A stretch of DNA of 64,000 nucleotides from Pseudoflavitalea rhizosphaerae (GCF_003991355.1 NZ_RCSU01000007.1:186001-250000); one strand, 5' to 3'. Shown: positions 17,005-26,444, counted from the stretch's first letter. Notes: generated from the letters alone by a model not told the origin. Made by a program: numbers and translations.

Positions 17005-17532
17005 ATGTATCTCTATATCAAAGCGCTTCATATCATTTTTGTGGTCACCTGGTTTGCGGGTCTTTTCTACATGCCCCGGCTGATGGTGTACAATGCGGAG
17101 GCTGGCGCACAGCCCGAGCCGGCCCGCGATATTTTGCGGAATCAGTATAATATCATGATGAAACGACTATGGTTCGGGATCACCTGGCCATCGGCGGTAC
17201 TGACCCTGATCTTTGGGTTAACAACCTGGTACCAGCTCGGCGTTTTTCCGGAATGGTTAAAGATCAAATTACTCTTTGTTACCGGCCTGTTCATTTATCA
17301 TGGATCACTGCATATAATTGCGAAGCAACAGTGGGGTGGGAACTTCAAATACAGTGGTCAGCAATTGCGCATCTGGAATGAAGTTGCAACAATATTCCTG
17401 GTAGCGATTGTGATGTTGGTAGTAGTGAAAGAAAATATGAGTGTTGTGTGGGGGCTATTGGGATTGATATTATTTGTAGTGGTGTTGATGAGTGCGATAA
17501 AAATTTACAAACTGGTACGAACGAAGAAATAA
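17005..17532 (+). CDS. hemJ: Protoporphyrinogen IX oxidase, HemJ type
   Basis: Integral-membrane enzyme oxidising protoporphyrinogen IX to protoporphyrin IX, the step before ferrochelatase. At 175 residues with about four membrane helices it fits HemJ rather than HemG or HemY. It has the N-terminal KALHIIFVVTWFAGLFYMPR block (His9 and the following Arg are typical), then WPSAVLTLIFGLTTWY and LLFVTGLFIYHGSLH. Its pairing with hemH supports the assignment and completes the pathway. Confidence 0.92.
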   Translation: MYLYIKALHIIFVVTWFAGLFYMPRLMVYNAEAGAQPEPARDILRNQYNIMMKRLWFGITWPSAVLTLIFGLTTWYQLGVFPEWLKIKLLFVTGLFIYHGSLHIIAKQQWGGNFKYSGQQLRIWNEVATIFLVAIVMLVVVKENMSVVWGLLGLILFVVVLMSAIKIYKLVRTKK

Positions 17533-17613
17533 AATGTAGAGAATCCGATACAATTCCAGAAAATGGTTTCCCATATCGGGGAAGTATAACCGGAGAAATG
17601 TATTTAAACAAAA

Positions 17614-17639
17614 AGAGCGTGCAGGTTTCTGCACGCTCT
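17614..17639. terminator. Terminator-like hairpin downstream of hemJ
   Basis: A perfect 11-bp stem, AGAGCGTGCAG with CTGCACGCTCT around GTTT. The T-rich side lies on the minus strand (A-run at 17609-17614), with only a loose CAGCATTTT tract on the plus strand, so it may serve either direction. Confidence 0.6.
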
Positions 17640-17816
17640 CAGCATTTTATAGGGATAGAAATACAGTGGAATAAAGGGAGCCGACTAATTAGCTGCAATC
17701 GCTTGTTTTCCTTGTGGATATTGAGTTACAGCGATTTCCATCGAGATGCAATATTACCGGATACCGGAAATTAAAAACGGGAAATGGCGATGATGGAAAT
17801 GTATTAAAAGAAAAAA

Positions 17817-17873
17817 CCTTTCCTAGTTTTTAGAGTTTTAAAAGGAAAGGGGAGCAGGAATACTCCCCTTTTT
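17817..17873 (+). terminator. Terminator with an overlapping alternative hairpin
   Basis: AAGGGGAG (17847-17854) pairs with CTCCCCTT (17863-17870) ahead of a T-run, a standard intrinsic terminator. Just upstream, CCTTTCCT (17817-17824) can pair with AGGAAAGG (17843-17850), which shares bases with the terminator stem, so the two hairpins exclude each other. Confidence 0.5.
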
Positions 17874-18219
17874 AACCCCTAAACCCTAAACCGTAGAAAA
17901 GGTTTTTCATATAATGAGTTCAGAATGTCGATTCAAAAAGCTGTTGTTGTCTTTTTCGTTTCAGCATTGCTGTTCACTGACAACATTTATACAGTTTCAT
18001 AAATTGTGCCAAAGCTTTTAAATGTGGAAAAAGCTGAAGCAAAATTCAAAGAACTTGATCGTTTTAATTTTGTTTTAACGTACCTGCTCCTGATCGGAAT
18101 TGATGTTTCTATATTCCGAAATCATTCACGGAAAAGCGTCAACAAAACAAGTCAAAACGAACCTGGCTTGCAAGCCGTTTTTTCTTTACAACGATAAAAT
18201 GAACTGTGCTACTTAGTAA
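17874..18219. other. Intergenic stretch with decayed coding sequence
   Basis: No intact gene seen. A frame at 18006-18197 (LLNVEKAEAKFKELDRFNF near its start) looks protein-like at its N-terminal end but has no recognisable family and may belong to the same decayed gene as the fragment at 18220-18348. Confidence 0.3.
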
Positions 18220-18348
18220 TCAGATGAGTCTCGAATTAGTATAACGGTTGTCGTTAGACATGGTGCCGCGTTTCATTGCTACGAATTGACTAATTCAAAA
18301 GGAACAGTGGAGCTTTTAACCAGAGTGTATCTCAATCCGGAGGATTGA
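18220..18348 (+). pseudogene. C-terminal fragment of an unidentified gene
   Basis: A 42-codon open stretch without a start codon ends in TGA. It reads like real protein (ITVVVRHGAAFHCYELTNSK, then VELLTRVYLNPED). It follows a stop at 18217 and the protein-like frame at 18006-18197. The simplest reading is a decayed gene. From here to the ileS promoter I see only an 11-bp direct repeat (ACGGTTTCATC at 18554 and 18578). Confidence 0.35.
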
Positions 18349-18730
18349 ATGCCTTGTTTTCGGCAGCGTTTCAGAGTTATTTACGAAAAGCAGTTGCTTT
18401 CGGTTTTTCAAATATCAGAAATAATTTAACACGACAGCATTAAATCCTGTAATTTTTTTTTAATATATACTTTGATGTAATCGGTGACGTATAACCGAAG
18501 TTGTAACAGCTACGCATCACTACCTGCCAACAGGCTGAAAATCTGTGTGGTAAACGGTTTCATCCGACCGTAAAAACACGGTTTCATCGTAAATTGACTA
18601 ATGACAAAAAAATAAGCGCATTTTTTGCATGCCTGATCCGGTTATTTATCATGACTGATGCAGTGCTTTTTGCCTCCCCGGCATCTCAATTTTATAACAG
18701 AGGACCATCCCGGATACCCTGAAAATTCAG

Positions 18731-18738
18731 TACCTTTG
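18731..18738 (+). promoter_or_regulatory. Promoter element of ileS
   Basis: TACCTTTG is a perfect -7 element. It lies inside the longest open frame of ileS (which extends back to 18658), so translation must begin downstream of it, at 18820, with a leader of about 75 nt. Confidence 0.65.
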
Positions 18739-18819
18739 CACACTTTTAAACCACGGATTTTACCAGTTCCGGCCTGCCCCTCCGGGGGAAACGGTCTGGA
18801 TATTAGCTCGAATCATTAT

Positions 18820-21800
18820 ATGTCAGCCAAATACCAGGAATTCTCCAGATTGAACCTGCCTGAAATTGAGCAGGAAACCCTTGCCAAATGGGATGCTTCC
18901 CAGGCTTTTGAGCAAAGTGTGTCGCTCCGCGAAGGCGCACCCCATTTCGTTTTCTACGAAGGACCGCCCTCTGCCAACGGTATGCCCGGCATTCACCACG
19001 TGATCAGCCGCACCCTGAAAGACCTGGTATGTCGTTACAAGACCATGCAGGGCTTCCAGGTAAAAAGGAAAGCCGGATGGGACACCCATGGCCTCCCCAT
19101 CGAACTGGGCGTAGAAAAAGAATTGGGCATCACCAAAGAAGATATCGGTAAGAAAATCACCGTTGAAGAATACAACCTGAAATGCCGCGAAGCAGTAATG
19201 CGCTTCAAAGACAAATGGGACGATCTTACCCGCAAAATGGGCTACTGGGTTGATCTTACCGATCCCTATATCACTTTCGATAACAGCTATATCGAAACAC
19301 TCTGGTGGATCCTCCAGCAATTTTACAAGAAAGGATTGCTCTATGAAAGCGTGAGCATCCAGCCATATTCCCCCGCTGCAGGTACCGGCCTCAGTTCCCA
19401 TGAACTGAATATGCCCGGCACTTACAAGAACGTGAAGGACACTTCCGCCGTGGTGATGTTCAAAGCCATCGAGAACAACCGTACCGCTTTCCTCTTCGAA
19501 AAGGCAAGGGCTAACGGTAATGCAGAGTTGTTTTTCATGGCATGGACCACTACTCCCTGGACCCTTCCTTCGAACCTCGGACTCACCGTAGGCGCCAATA
19601 TCGATTATGTACTCGTGAATACCGTGAACCCTTATACGCATATCCCGGTGAATGTTGTATTGGCGAAGGACCTCCTCGGAAAATATTTTAAACCCGAAGG
19701 TGAAAACCTGACGGTTGATACCTACAAAGAAGGCGACAAAATTCTCCCCTGGACCATCCTCACCACTTTCAAGGGGGCCCAGATCGAGGAAGCACGCTAC
19801 GAACAGCTCCTCCCATACGAAGCCAACAGTGCTGCTGTAGCAGGCGGCGATCCGTTCCGCGTATTGCTGGGAGATTTCGTTACCACGGAAGATGGTACCG
19901 GTATCGTACACACGGCGCCGGCATTTGGTGCGGATGACTTTAAAGTGGGTAAAAAATATGGCATCGGCATCCTGATCATGGTTGACAAGCAGGGGAAATT
20001 TGTTGATGGCCTCGGAGAATTCAGCAACCGTTACGTAAAAGATTACAAGAACGAAAAGGACTATGTAGATGTGAATGTAGACATCTGCGTGAAATTGAAA
20101 AAAGAGAACCGCGCCTTCAAGATCGAAAAATACGAACACAATTATCCGCACTGCTGGCGAACAGATAAACCCGTTCTCTATTATCCGCTGGAAGCCTGGT
20201 TCATAAAAACAACGGCACTCCGCGAGAAAATGGTGGAGCTGAACAAGACCATCAACTGGAAACCGAAATCAACCGGCGAAGGCCGCTTCGGCAACTGGCT
20301 GGAAAATATGGTGGACTGGAACCTCAGCCGCAGCCGCTTCTGGGGAACGCCGCTGCCCATCTGGAAAACGGATGGAGAAGAGAATATCGAATTCAAATGT
20401 ATCGGCTCCATCGAAGAGCTGAATACCGAAATCAGGAAGGCCAGTGAAGTATTGGGCGGTGATGTGAACAAGAACTATCTCCATGAAGGTATCCTCGATC
20501 TGCACAAACCATATGTGGACGAGATCGTACTGGTTAGCACTACGGGCAGGCCAATGAAGCGCGTTCCTGACCTGGTGGATGTTTGGTTCGATTCAGGCGC
20601 CATGCCTTATGCGCAATGGGGGCTGGATTACGAAAAACTGAAAGCCGGCGACCCGCGCCCCTTCAAAGCGCCGTTCGGAACAAACTATCCCGCTGATTAC
20701 ATCGCAGAAGGTGTTGACCAGACCAGGGGATGGTTCTATACCCTGCATGCCATTTCAAGCCTGCTCTATGAGAATGTGGCTTACAAAACCTGCGTGAGTA
20801 ACGGCCTTGTGCTCGACAAGGACGGCAACAAAATGAGTAAGCGTCTCGGTAATGTGGTGGACCCTTTCAAGACCATCAATGAATTCGGCGCCGATGCCAC
20901 GCGCTGGTACCTGGTGACCAACGCATCTCCCTGGGACAATATGAAATTCGACCTGGAGGGCATCAGGGAAGTACAACGTAAATTTTTCGGTACCTTATTT
21001 AATACATACCAGTTCTTTGCCCTTTATGCCAATGTGGATGGATTTGCCTTCAAAGAAAAATACATCCCACTGGCAGATCGCCCGGAGATCGACCGCTGGA
21101 TACTGAGCTCCCTGAACACCCTCATCAGCAAAGTGAAAGCGAGCCTGGATGATTATGAACCTACACCGGCAGGACGTGCGATAGAAGAATTTGTTGGAGA
21201 GCAGCTCAGCAACTGGTATGTGCGCCTTTGCCGCCGCCGTTTCTGGAAAGGAGAATATGAGCACGACAAGATCTGTGCTTACCAGACATTGTACGAGTGC
21301 CTGGAGAAGATCAGCTTGCTGATGGCTCCAATCTCTCCGTTCTTCAGCGACAGGCTGTACAATGCGCTGAATGACGTTACCGGGCTCCGCAAGGAAAAAT
21401 CCGTACACCATGTGCTGTTCCCTGAAGTAGACAACACTGCAGTGGACGCATCGCTGGAAGAGAGGATGCAACTGGCCCAGGATGCATCTTCGCTGATCCT
21501 CAGTCTCAGGAAAAAGGTGAACATCAAGGTTAGACAGCCCCTGCAAAAAGTACTGATCCCCGTTCTGAACCCGGATATGAAAATGCAGATCCAAAAAGTG
21601 GAAGACCTCATCAAGAGTGAGGTGAACGTGAAGGAACTGCAATACCTGACCGAAGATGGGTTCATCAAGAAAAAGATCAAGCCGAATTACATTGCACTGG
21701 GCAAAAAGCTTGGTCCAAAAATGAAGTCAGTAGCGGCTGCGCTTGGTAGTTTTACACAGGATGATATCAATCGTTTAGAAAAAGAAGGGTCAATTTCATT

Positions 21801-22191
21801 GTTAATTGATAACGAACCCTTAATATTACAGGCTAATGAAGTAGACATCACCAGTGAGGATATTCCAGGCTGGATGGTAGCGAACAAAGACTCTCTGACT
21901 GTAGCGCTCGATATCACCGTAACCCCTGAACTGATCAGCGAAGGCAATGCCCGCGAACTGGTTAACAGAATCCAAAAGATCCGGAAAGACAATGGGTATG
22001 AACTAACGGACAGGATCATGGTCCAGTTGACCGATCATCAGGAATTGAAAGGTTCAATCGCTCAATTTAATACCTATATTTGCGCGGAAATTTTGGCAGA
22101 TAAACTGGAATTGGTCCCTGAATTGCCTGATGGCACTGAAATTGAGGTGAATGATATTCCATTAAAAGTGTTTGTCACTAAAAAAGCCTAA
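18820..22191 (+). CDS. ileS: Isoleucyl-tRNA synthetase
   Basis: Charges tRNA(Ile); class Ia synthetase with CP1 editing domain. The product is 1123 residues from the ATG at 18820 (SAKYQEFSRLNLPEIEQETL). The HIGH equivalent is GMPGIHH at about residues 54-60, after FYEGPPSAN, and the KMSKR loop is at residues 671-675 (DGNKMSKRLGN). Other blocks include GWDTHGLPIELGVEKELG and TTTPWTLPSNLG in the editing domain. The length and the C-terminal helical extension fit the long, eukaryote-like IleRS type common in Bacteroidetes. The DksA-like gene starts 4 nt after the stop. Confidence 0.97.
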   Translation: MSAKYQEFSRLNLPEIEQETLAKWDASQAFEQSVSLREGAPHFVFYEGPPSANGMPGIHHVISRTLKDLVCRYKTMQGFQVKRKAGWDTHGLPIELGVEKELGITKEDIGKKITVEEYNLKCREAVMRFKDKWDDLTRKMGYWVDLTDPYITFDNSYIETLWWILQQFYKKGLLYESVSIQPYSPAAGTGLSSHELNMPGTYKNVKDTSAVVMFKAIENNRTAFLFEKARANGNAELFFMAWTTTPWTLPSNLGLTVGANIDYVLVNTVNPYTHIPVNVVLAKDLLGKYFKPEGENLTVDTYKEGDKILPWTILTTFKGAQIEEARYEQLLPYEANSAAVAGGDPFRVLLGDFVTTEDGTGIVHTAPAFGADDFKVGKKYGIGILIMVDKQGKFVDGLGEFSNRYVKDYKNEKDYVDVNVDICVKLKKENRAFKIEKYEHNYPHCWRTDKPVLYYPLEAWFIKTTALREKMVELNKTINWKPKSTGEGRFGNWLENMVDWNLSRSRFWGTPLPIWKTDGEENIEFKCIGSIEELNTEIRKASEVLGGDVNKNYLHEGILDLHKPYVDEIVLVSTTGRPMKRVPDLVDVWFDSGAMPYAQWGLDYEKLKAGDPRPFKAPFGTNYPADYIAEGVDQTRGWFYTLHAISSLLYENVAYKTCVSNGLVLDKDGNKMSKRLGNVVDPFKTINEFGADATRWYLVTNASPWDNMKFDLEGIREVQRKFFGTLFNTYQFFALYANVDGFAFKEKYIPLADRPEIDRWILSSLNTLISKVKASLDDYEPTPAGRAIEEFVGEQLSNWYVRLCRRRFWKGEYEHDKICAYQTLYECLEKISLLMAPISPFFSDRLYNALNDVTGLRKEKSVHHVLFPEVDNTAVDASLEERMQLAQDASSLILSLRKKVNIKVRQPLQKVLIPVLNPDMKMQIQKVEDLIKSEVNVKELQYLTEDGFIKKKIKPNYIALGKKLGPKMKSVAAALGSFTQDDINRLEKEGSISLLIDNEPLILQANEVDITSEDIPGWMVANKDSLTVALDITVTPELISEGNARELVNRIQKIRKDNGYELTDRIMVQLTDHQELKGSIAQFNTYICAEILADKLELVPELPDGTEIEVNDIPLKVFVTKKA

Positions 22192-22195
22192 CAGT

Positions 22196-23098
22196 ATGGC
22201 AACCAAGAAGAAAGCAGCTAAGCCAGCAAAGAAGGCCGTCGCACCGAAAAAAGCGGCGCCGGCTAAAAAGCCTGCTGCCAAACCTGCTGCTGTCAAGAAA
22301 ACAACTAAGCCTGTTCCGAAGAAGGCAGCAAAACCTGCGCCGGCAGCGAAGTCTGCACCGGCTAAAAAAGTTGCGGCACCTGCGGCTAAGAAGCCTGCTG
22401 CTAAACCAGCTGCAAAGCCAGTTGCAAAGGCCGCTTCTGCGCCAGCTAAAGCTTCCAAACCGGAACCTAAGAAAGTAGTGGCTGCCACTGTGAAGGCTGC
22501 GGAAGTAAAGAAAGTTGCAGAGCCCAAACCAGAAGTGAAGAAAACTGAAGTAAAAAAACAGGAGCCCGTTGCTCCCCCTCCAATTCCGAAGAAAACTGTA
22601 CCCCCAACTCCCCCGAAACCGGTTAAAGTGGTGATTCCGGAACTGAAGACGAAGTCTGTTCGTAAGTATGAGCCGGATTTTACCAAATCTGTATTAGATC
22701 AACCTGAAAACATACAAACGGGACCTACCATGAGATACAGCGACAGTGAATTACAAGAATTCAAAGACCTGATTCTGAAGAAGCTCGAACAGGCAAAGAA
22801 AGAATTGACTTACCTGCAGGGATTAATCACACGCAAGGATGAAATGGGCGGCGATGAGAATGAGAATCGCTATATGACCATGGAGGATGGAAGTGTGAGC
22901 ATGGAACGCGAACAACTGGCACAAATGGCCAGCCGTCAGATCAATTATATTGATCACCTGGAAAAAGCGCTCATGCGTATTGAGAATAAAACCTACGGTA
23001 TCTGCCGTGTCACAGGTAAGCTCATCGACAAAGCACGTCTTCGTGCTGTGCCCCATGCTACATTGAGCATCGAGGCCAAACAGATGATGAACAAATAG
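22196..23098 (+). CDS. DksA/TraR-like protein with histone H1-like Lys/Ala/Pro-rich N-terminus
   Basis: About 300 residues in two parts. Residues 1-150 are almost entirely Lys, Ala, Pro and Val in H1/AlgP-like repeats (such as KKAAPAKKPAAKPAAVKKTT), predicted disordered and DNA- or RNA-binding by charge. Residues 175-300 match the DksA/TraR coiled-coil region (LKDLILKKLEQAKKEL-like helix, then a second helix with ASRQINYIDHLEKALMRIE). They end in the zinc-finger position, which reads YGICRVTGKLIDKARL: only one of the four cysteines remains, so zinc binding is doubtful. Typical Bacteroidetes DksA-like proteins are near 125 residues, so the long basic tail is an addition. The start is the ATG at 22196, 4 nt after ileS. 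A strong terminator follows. Confidence 0.85.
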   Translation: MATKKKAAKPAKKAVAPKKAAPAKKPAAKPAAVKKTTKPVPKKAAKPAPAAKSAPAKKVAAPAAKKPAAKPAAKPVAKAASAPAKASKPEPKKVVAATVKAAEVKKVAEPKPEVKKTEVKKQEPVAPPPIPKKTVPPTPPKPVKVVIPELKTKSVRKYEPDFTKSVLDQPENIQTGPTMRYSDSELQEFKDLILKKLEQAKKELTYLQGLITRKDEMGGDENENRYMTMEDGSVSMEREQLAQMASRQINYIDHLEKALMRIENKTYGICRVTGKLIDKARLRAVPHATLSIEAKQMMNK

Positions 23099-23121
23099 TA
23101 ATTAACCTCAAAATTTTAATA

Positions 23122-23155
23122 GATCCCGGCTGTGAAATCAGCCGGGATTTTTTTT
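23122..23155 (+). terminator. Intrinsic terminator after the DksA-like gene
   Basis: ATCCCGGCT pairs with AGCCGGGAT around GTGAAATC-type loop sequence, followed by a run of eight T. Confidence 0.9.
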
Positions 23156-23161
23156 GTCTCA

Positions 23162-23255
23162 GAGTGGGCACAGTCGCCAGGAGGCGATGCGGTGTTCGCC
23201 GGAGGCGAACAAATAGAAGTCACTCGCCGGGAGGCGAGCGACTGCCAGCTCTCCG
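23162..23255. repeat. Palindromic repeat, copy D
   Basis: About 90 bp between a terminator and the 3' end of the S9 peptidase. It contains TCGCC-AGGA-GGCGA, GTTCGCCGGAGGCGAAC and a right-hand CTCGCC-GGGA-GGCGAG hairpin followed by CGACTGCCAGCTCTCCG. It is nearly the reverse complement of copy E, including the flank GGAGAGCTGGCAG, so D and E are the closest pair. Confidence 0.8.
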
Positions 23256-23276
23256 ATCTTTTAGTCAGCCTCTGTT

Positions 23277-25385
23277 CTATTTGAATTCAGCCGGTACAGG
23301 CTTGTTCAGCAGGTTCACATACCAGAACCGTACTGCTTCGTTCCTGTTATGAATGCGTTTGTTCATGCTGTTGGCGCCGATGCTGTGGCGTTCACCAGGA
23401 TAGATCATCAACTCGAAATGTTTTCCCAGTTCTTCCAGTTTATCAACCAGCACCATGCTGTTCTGCATATGCACGTTATCGTCTGTAGTACCATGCACGA
23501 TGCGCAGACCGCCCTTGTATTTATTGGCGTAGGTCATCACTGAAGTGTTCTTATATCCTTCAGCATTGTCTTGCGGTGTATCCATGAAGCGCTCTGTATA
23601 ATGCGTATCATAGAATTGCCAGTCCGTAACCGATGCATTGGCTACGCCGAATGAATACACATCAGCGCCATAGGTGAGTGCCATGCAGGTCATGTAGCCA
23701 CCAAAGCTGCCTCCTGTCATCGCAAGTTTAGCAGGGTCAGCCCAGGGCTGGCTTTGAAGCCATTTGCCTGCTGCCATGAAATCTTCGATCTCATGAACGC
23801 CGAGTTTGCGGTAGATATAGTTCAGTCCATTTTTTCCGAAATGACCACTGGCGCGATTATCAATTGCCACCTGCACCAGGCCTTCCTGGGCCCACCATTG
23901 TGTGAGTCCGCCAACAGGTCTCCAGCGATCATACACGGTGCCGGCATCAGGGCCACCATAAATGCTCACAAGGATGGGGTATTTTTTTGTGGGATCGAAG
24001 TTGATGGGATAAGTGATGGTCACCGGCAGGTCGAACAATCCATCAGTGGACTTTACGCGTACCAGTTCTGTACGGGGGATTGCGTAGTTGTCGAACTCAG
24101 TGCCTTTGGAATCTCCGAGCATACGCACCAGTTTTCCTTTGCCGTCAACAAGCGCCATTGCAGGGGCAGTTGAGAGGTTGGAGTAAGTGGTAATGAAGTA
24201 TTTTCCACTGGGTGAGATTTGGACCATATCGTGTGAGTAATCCCCGAAACTCAGGCGGGTAAGGCCCTTGCCATTGAGACCAACTCTATACAGATCGAAG
24301 CGGGCGGAATTTTCTTTCCTGGCCCTGATATAAAGCATACCTGCTTTCTCATCAAATTTCAGCAGCGATGTACTCCAGAAATTACCATTGGTGATCTGGT
24401 TGATCAGTTTGCCGGACATATCGTAATGGTAGAGGTTCTGCCAACCGTCCTTATCGCTTTTCACGATGAAGCCTTTGTTGTTGGAGAGGAATTCGATACG
24501 ATCATTGTCATCAAGCGTGATCCAGGTTTTCTGTTCTTCTTCGTATACAATATTCTTACTGCCATTGGCTGTATTCACATTAAATATCTTCAGTTGATTC
24601 TGATCGCGGTTCATCCATTGGATCCAGAGTTGTCCGCCAGGAGTCCAGTAAGGAGCGCCGAAGTACTGATCATCTTTCTCATTGAAATCGGCCCATGTTG
24701 TAGCAGCGGTTTCGATATTCACCACACCCATTTTTACTTCAGGGTTTTTGTCGCCTGCTTTGGGATAGCGTGTGTTCTCGAGATAACCATGCTGGTCTTT
24801 CAATACATAGATAGGGAAAACAGGCACCATGGATTCATCAAAGTGCATGTAGCAGATCTGTTTGCTGTCAGGACCCCACCAGAAAGCGCGGTAGTTGCTG
24901 GCGCGGCCGAGGATCTCTTCAAAATATACCCAACTCGCATAACCATTAAGGGTAGTAGCGGAACCATCGGTGGTGAGTTGTTTTTCTTTTCCTGAAGCCA
25001 GTTCCCTGGTGTAAAGGTTATTGTCTTGTTTGGTATATGCGATCCATTTGCCATTGGGGGAGGCGGTAACGTTGCGGGCGCCCTCAATTTTGGGGAGAGG
25101 AGGATAAGAAAAAGCATGATTGGCGGAAGCGATATACGGAGCGGTCTTTCCTGTTTTCGCATTTACGGATACAGTAATGGATTGTCCATTTTCTCCTTTT
25201 TGCATTTCAAGATAATGGTCATCATCTGCCCATCCCCTGATATTGGGTAATGGCTTCGTTACATTGGCGGGGAGGTTGTTCTTCAGCAACTGGTCTGCTG
25301 TGAATTGTTTTTTTTGTGCTGCTGCAGGGAGACCAATAGTCACCAGCAGTAAACATACAGCAGCAGAGAGCAATCTCTTCATCAT
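23277..25385 (-). CDS. S9 family peptidase, dipeptidyl-peptidase IV type
   Basis: Exported serine peptidase that releases Xaa-Pro or Xaa-Ala dipeptides. The 702-residue precursor has a signal peptide (LLSAAVCLLLVTIGLPAAAQ), an N-terminal beta-propeller domain with the double-glutamate region WVYFEEILGR that binds the substrate N-terminus in DPP4, and a C-terminal alpha/beta hydrolase. The nucleophile lies in TGGSFGGYMT (about residue 557), with an acidic residue in HGTTDDNVH and the histidine in PGERHSIG. The family members act in the periplasm. It is a single gene, convergent with the DksA-like gene and separated from it by a terminator and repeat D. Confidence 0.94.
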   Translation of the reverse strand: MMKRLLSAAVCLLLVTIGLPAAAQKKQFTADQLLKNNLPANVTKPLPNIRGWADDDHYLEMQKGENGQSITVSVNAKTGKTAPYIASANHAFSYPPLPKIEGARNVTASPNGKWIAYTKQDNNLYTRELASGKEKQLTTDGSATTLNGYASWVYFEEILGRASNYRAFWWGPDSKQICYMHFDESMVPVFPIYVLKDQHGYLENTRYPKAGDKNPEVKMGVVNIETAATTWADFNEKDDQYFGAPYWTPGGQLWIQWMNRDQNQLKIFNVNTANGSKNIVYEEEQKTWITLDDNDRIEFLSNNKGFIVKSDKDGWQNLYHYDMSGKLINQITNGNFWSTSLLKFDEKAGMLYIRARKENSARFDLYRVGLNGKGLTRLSFGDYSHDMVQISPSGKYFITTYSNLSTAPAMALVDGKGKLVRMLGDSKGTEFDNYAIPRTELVRVKSTDGLFDLPVTITYPINFDPTKKYPILVSIYGGPDAGTVYDRWRPVGGLTQWWAQEGLVQVAIDNRASGHFGKNGLNYIYRKLGVHEIEDFMAAGKWLQSQPWADPAKLAMTGGSFGGYMTCMALTYGADVYSFGVANASVTDWQFYDTHYTERFMDTPQDNAEGYKNTSVMTYANKYKGGLRIVHGTTDDNVHMQNSMVLVDKLEELGKHFELMIYPGERHSIGANSMNKRIHNRNEAVRFWYVNLLNKPVPAEFK

Positions 25386-25556
25386 GAAAATTTTAATTAA
25401 GGGGTGAATGTACGAAAAGAGAGGCCAAAAATGACTGTCAGACCATAATTGGATAACCTGTGTTGCAGAAATGAAAATTTAGGAATCCTGCAGGGAAATA
25501 TCAATTTCCTTCATTTCCTTTGCACTGGTTTCAATACCCTAATCAAAACTTTATTT

Positions 25557-26444
25557 ATGAAAAAACTAATCTTACCCTTCCTCTCGCTCTCTTTGTTTAT
25601 TTCCGCTTGCAGCAAAGACGATGACAAAGATCCCAAAGAGATCATTCAGCTCCAGGAAGTGGAAATGGAAGACAGCAAACTAAGTTTTACTTACAATGAG
25701 CAGAGCCAGCCTACAAAAATTCAGTTCAGTATGAAGGTGAATGATGAGGCATACCTGCCCATGTATTATCTCGATTTTACTTACAATAATGGTAAGCCGG
25801 CAACTGCTGATTTTTTTATCAGGCCGCAAATCAATGAAGGCTACAGGCGTCAGACCAGCGCCAAATTTGTACATGAGGGAGGAAATCTGTCTTATACGGC
25901 TTTGTTGGGGTACGATGAAAACGGCACACCTGATGAAGACAGGAGAGATACTCTTTTTTACACTTTCAACGCAGCCAATCGATTGACATCATTAAAAGCC
26001 GGGAGTAATGGAGCCGCGATCTCACTCGGATGGGATGGGCGCAATAATCTTCTGGTACCCCCCCATACGCAGGAAACTTCAGGTGAGCGTATCACCTCAA
26101 GTTTTGAACATGGTTACGATAATAACACCAATCCCTATTCATTAAACGGACTGGGCTTTTTGTTGATTATCCTTAATTTGAGTCAGGTGGAAATGCCGGA
26201 TCAATTATTGTCGCCCAATAACGGGTTGTCTTATAAACAAACCATCAAAAGAGAAACGCTCGATAATGGCCAGGTAGTGGGTGAGCCCGCCTACGATTAT
26301 ACGACCATTACCCGTACCATTACACTGGGTGAAAAAGGTTTGCCGGCAACCATTGAATTGAAGGAGAAGAAGACTACCTCTTCCGGATCCGAAGAGAACC
26401 AAACGAGAAATTACAAATTCAAGTACAGCATTATAAAACAGTAG
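25557..26444 (+). CDS. Hypothetical lipoprotein
   Basis: A 295-residue protein with a lipoprotein signal peptide ending LFISAC and a following acidic SKDDDKDPKE segment, typical of surface-exposed Bacteroidetes lipoproteins. The rest resembles a loose beta-strand repeat protein with motifs such as LSFTYNEQSQPTKIQF and LDFTYNNGKPA, similar in style to YD-like or DUF4595-like lipoproteins, but I cannot name a family. The frame extends upstream to 25449, but the signal peptide fixes the start at ATG 25557. TTCCTTTG lies 40 bp upstream as a possible promoter. Repeat E follows. Confidence 0.75.
   Translation: MKKLILPFLSLSLFISACSKDDDKDPKEIIQLQEVEMEDSKLSFTYNEQSQPTKIQFSMKVNDEAYLPMYYLDFTYNNGKPATADFFIRPQINEGYRRQTSAKFVHEGGNLSYTALLGYDENGTPDEDRRDTLFYTFNAANRLTSLKAGSNGAAISLGWDGRNNLLVPPHTQETSGERITSSFEHGYDNNTNPYSLNGLGFLLIILNLSQVEMPDQLLSPNNGLSYKQTIKRETLDNGQVVGEPAYDYTTITRTITLGEKGLPATIELKEKKTTSSGSEENQTRNYKFKYSIIKQ

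Noticed and set aside
17875-17893. Telomere-like CCCTAAACCCTAAACC
   Set aside because: A single short chance run after a terminator, with no array.
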